Shown here: positions 63,115 through 64,000 of the stretch, piece after piece | How the letters are laid out: each line of letters opens with the position of its first letter | How positions within the stretch are numbered: the first letter of the stretch is position 1 | DNA from: Vibrio coralliirubri | Lineage (GTDB): Bacteria; Pseudomonadota; Gammaproteobacteria; Enterobacterales; Vibrionaceae | DNA length: 64,000 bases | Direction of reading: 5' to 3' | NCBI RefSeq assembly: GCF_024347375.1 | Contig: NZ_AP025471.1 | Coordinates: 1,178,001 to 1,242,000 of the forward strand | The notes under the pieces: model-generated | What the model was told of the DNA's origin: nothing | Databases searched by the model: none | What the model saw: the letters and a program-made list of their open reading frames with translations, nothing else | Translations under genes and position numbers: made by a program

Positions 63115-64000
63115 TCACTGATAAAAAAGCCGTGCGATCTGTTTGATCTTCGGCTTTATCTCAGCCAAACGGATATTTCCAAACCCCAGCACCGCCCCAC
63201 TCCAATCACGAGCATCACTCGAACCGTACTCATAAAAATCAAACGGACGAATAATGATATTTTCAAGCTCAGCTCGTCGGCTCCACTCATGTTCAGATAT
63301 ACCTTGATACCACTTCACGGTCACATGTAGCCCTGCCGCCTGACTGATCACTTCAAGATCACCGTTAAACTCGCTTTCAATCGCTTCTATCATGGCTTCA
63401 TACTTGAGTTTGTATGACCGACGCATCTTTCTAATATGACGCAGCAAATCGCCTTCTCGAACAAAATCCGCCAAAGCTTCCTGTGTGTGGGATGCCGTGT
63501 CTCCAGTGAGTGCGTCTTTGATCTCAAGACACTTCGCCACCAAACTTTCTGGCACCACTAAGTACCCTAATCGAAGGCCATTGAACATCACCTTACTCAG
63601 AGAGCCAACATAGATGATGCGATCATCGAATCCTAACTTTCCCGCCAACCCTTGCATGCTGGTATAAGGGCGATGAGCAAACTGGAACTCACTGTCGTAG
63701 TCATCTTCAATGATCCATGACTGATGTTGATTGGCCCAATCGATCAGTTTAAGGCGTTGCTCAGTATTTAAAGTCGTGCCCATTGGGTATTGGTTACTCG
63801 GTGTGACATACAGAGCCTTAGCATTACTGGCCAACACTTTCTCAATATCTAGCCCCACCTTTTCACGCACACTTACACCGTCTAACTCAAGTCTCAACAG
63901 ATCGATAATTTTATGCACTTGTCGATAACCGGGTTCTTCCACGAGGATTTTGTCGCCCATCTCTAACGTTGCCATCAAACCAATTGAGATGGCTTGCTGA
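63115..64000 (-). CDS. MocR-type GntR/aminotransferase regulator, C-terminal part
   Basis: The aminotransferase-like half of a MocR protein is present; the frame remains open to the window edge (QQAISIGLMATLEMGD), so the N-terminal helix-turn-helix lies outside. Visible fold type I features are VEEPGYRQV, YVTPSNQYPMG, IIEDDYDSEFQF and the PLP lysine in VGSLSKVMFNGLRLGY. Such regulators sense amino acids or vitamin B6 compounds through PLP. It converges on the YjeH-like exporter with a 16-bp gap. Confidence 0.88.
   Translation of the reverse strand, partial: QQAISIGLMATLEMGDKILVEEPGYRQVHKIIDLLRLELDGVSVREKVGLDIEKVLASNAKALYVTPSNQYPMGTTLNTEQRLKLIDWANQHQSWIIEDDYDSEFQFAHRPYTSMQGLAGKLGFDDRIIYVGSLSKVMFNGLRLGYLVVPESLVAKCLEIKDALTGDTASHTQEALADFVREGDLLRHIRKMRRSYKLKYEAMIEAIESEFNGDLEVISQAAGLHVTVKWYQGISEHEWSRRAELENIIIRPFDFYEYGSSDARDWSGAVLGFGNIRLAEIKPKIKQIARLFYQ

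Overview
This window reads as a Vibrio genome, probably the Splendidus clade and probably chromosome II. The species and replicon are inferred from gene content: luxPQ, ktrAB, gbpA with its riboswitch, a second GAPDH, and an aminoethylphosphonate cluster of the kind known from V. splendidus. Almost everything is intact housekeeping or niche-adaptation coding sequence with short intergenic gaps. I see no tRNA, rRNA, CRISPR array, prophage or intact insertion sequence. The one mobile-looking item is a 262-bp MITE-like element at 59172-59433.

Region 1 (1-10.7 kb) is a 2-aminoethylphosphonate (AEP) uptake and degradation island. PhnS (binding protein), a fused two-unit permease and PhnT (ATPase) import AEP. 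PhnW and PhnX convert it through phosphonoacetaldehyde to acetaldehyde and phosphate. A PbfA-type ammonia-lyase lies between phnW and phnX and an FAD amine oxidoreductase lies between phnS and phnT; these probably admit hydroxylated or N-methylated AEP. The GntR/UTRA regulator PhnR is at the end of the transport operon. Three copies of a 12-bp palindrome related to TGGTATATACCA lie in front of the three transcription units and are good candidates for PhnR operators.

Region 2 (10.9-25.3 kb) holds an OmpA-like protein, a YhfA-type OsmC protein, an exported MsrA-MsrB fusion, the KtrAB potassium system, an MscS-type channel, manC-manB, aroG, small conserved genes and gbpA. gbpA (chitin-binding LPMO) has a class I cyclic-di-GMP riboswitch in its leader. 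It also has an apparent one-base deletion in an A tract inside the signal-peptide coding region, which breaks the reading frame.

Region 3 (25.3-33.7 kb) is a complete caa3-type cytochrome oxidase operon on the minus strand: coxB with a fused cytochrome c domain, coxA, ctaG, coxC, surf1, a Sco-like gene, ctaA and cyoE. A DUF2909 gene sits antisense inside it.

Region 4 (33.7-49.4 kb) contains a PGM2-type phosphohexomutase with a near-consensus Fur box upstream, a LysE exporter, an FAH-family enzyme, a porin, a YegD-type Hsp70, small genes, a PilZ protein, the luxPQ autoinducer-2 receptor pair, yceH, tmaR, an M15 peptidase-like gene and a small membrane protein preceded by a perfect 17-bp inverted repeat.

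Region 5 (49.4-64 kb) has an orphan hybrid histidine kinase, the long-form GAPDH, hcp-hcr for nitrosative stress, a lipoprotein hydrolase, the MITE, and an amino-acid export group: a LysE/RhtB exporter, an overlapping Lrp-LysR regulator pair, a YjeH-like exporter and a truncated MocR regulator at the window edge.
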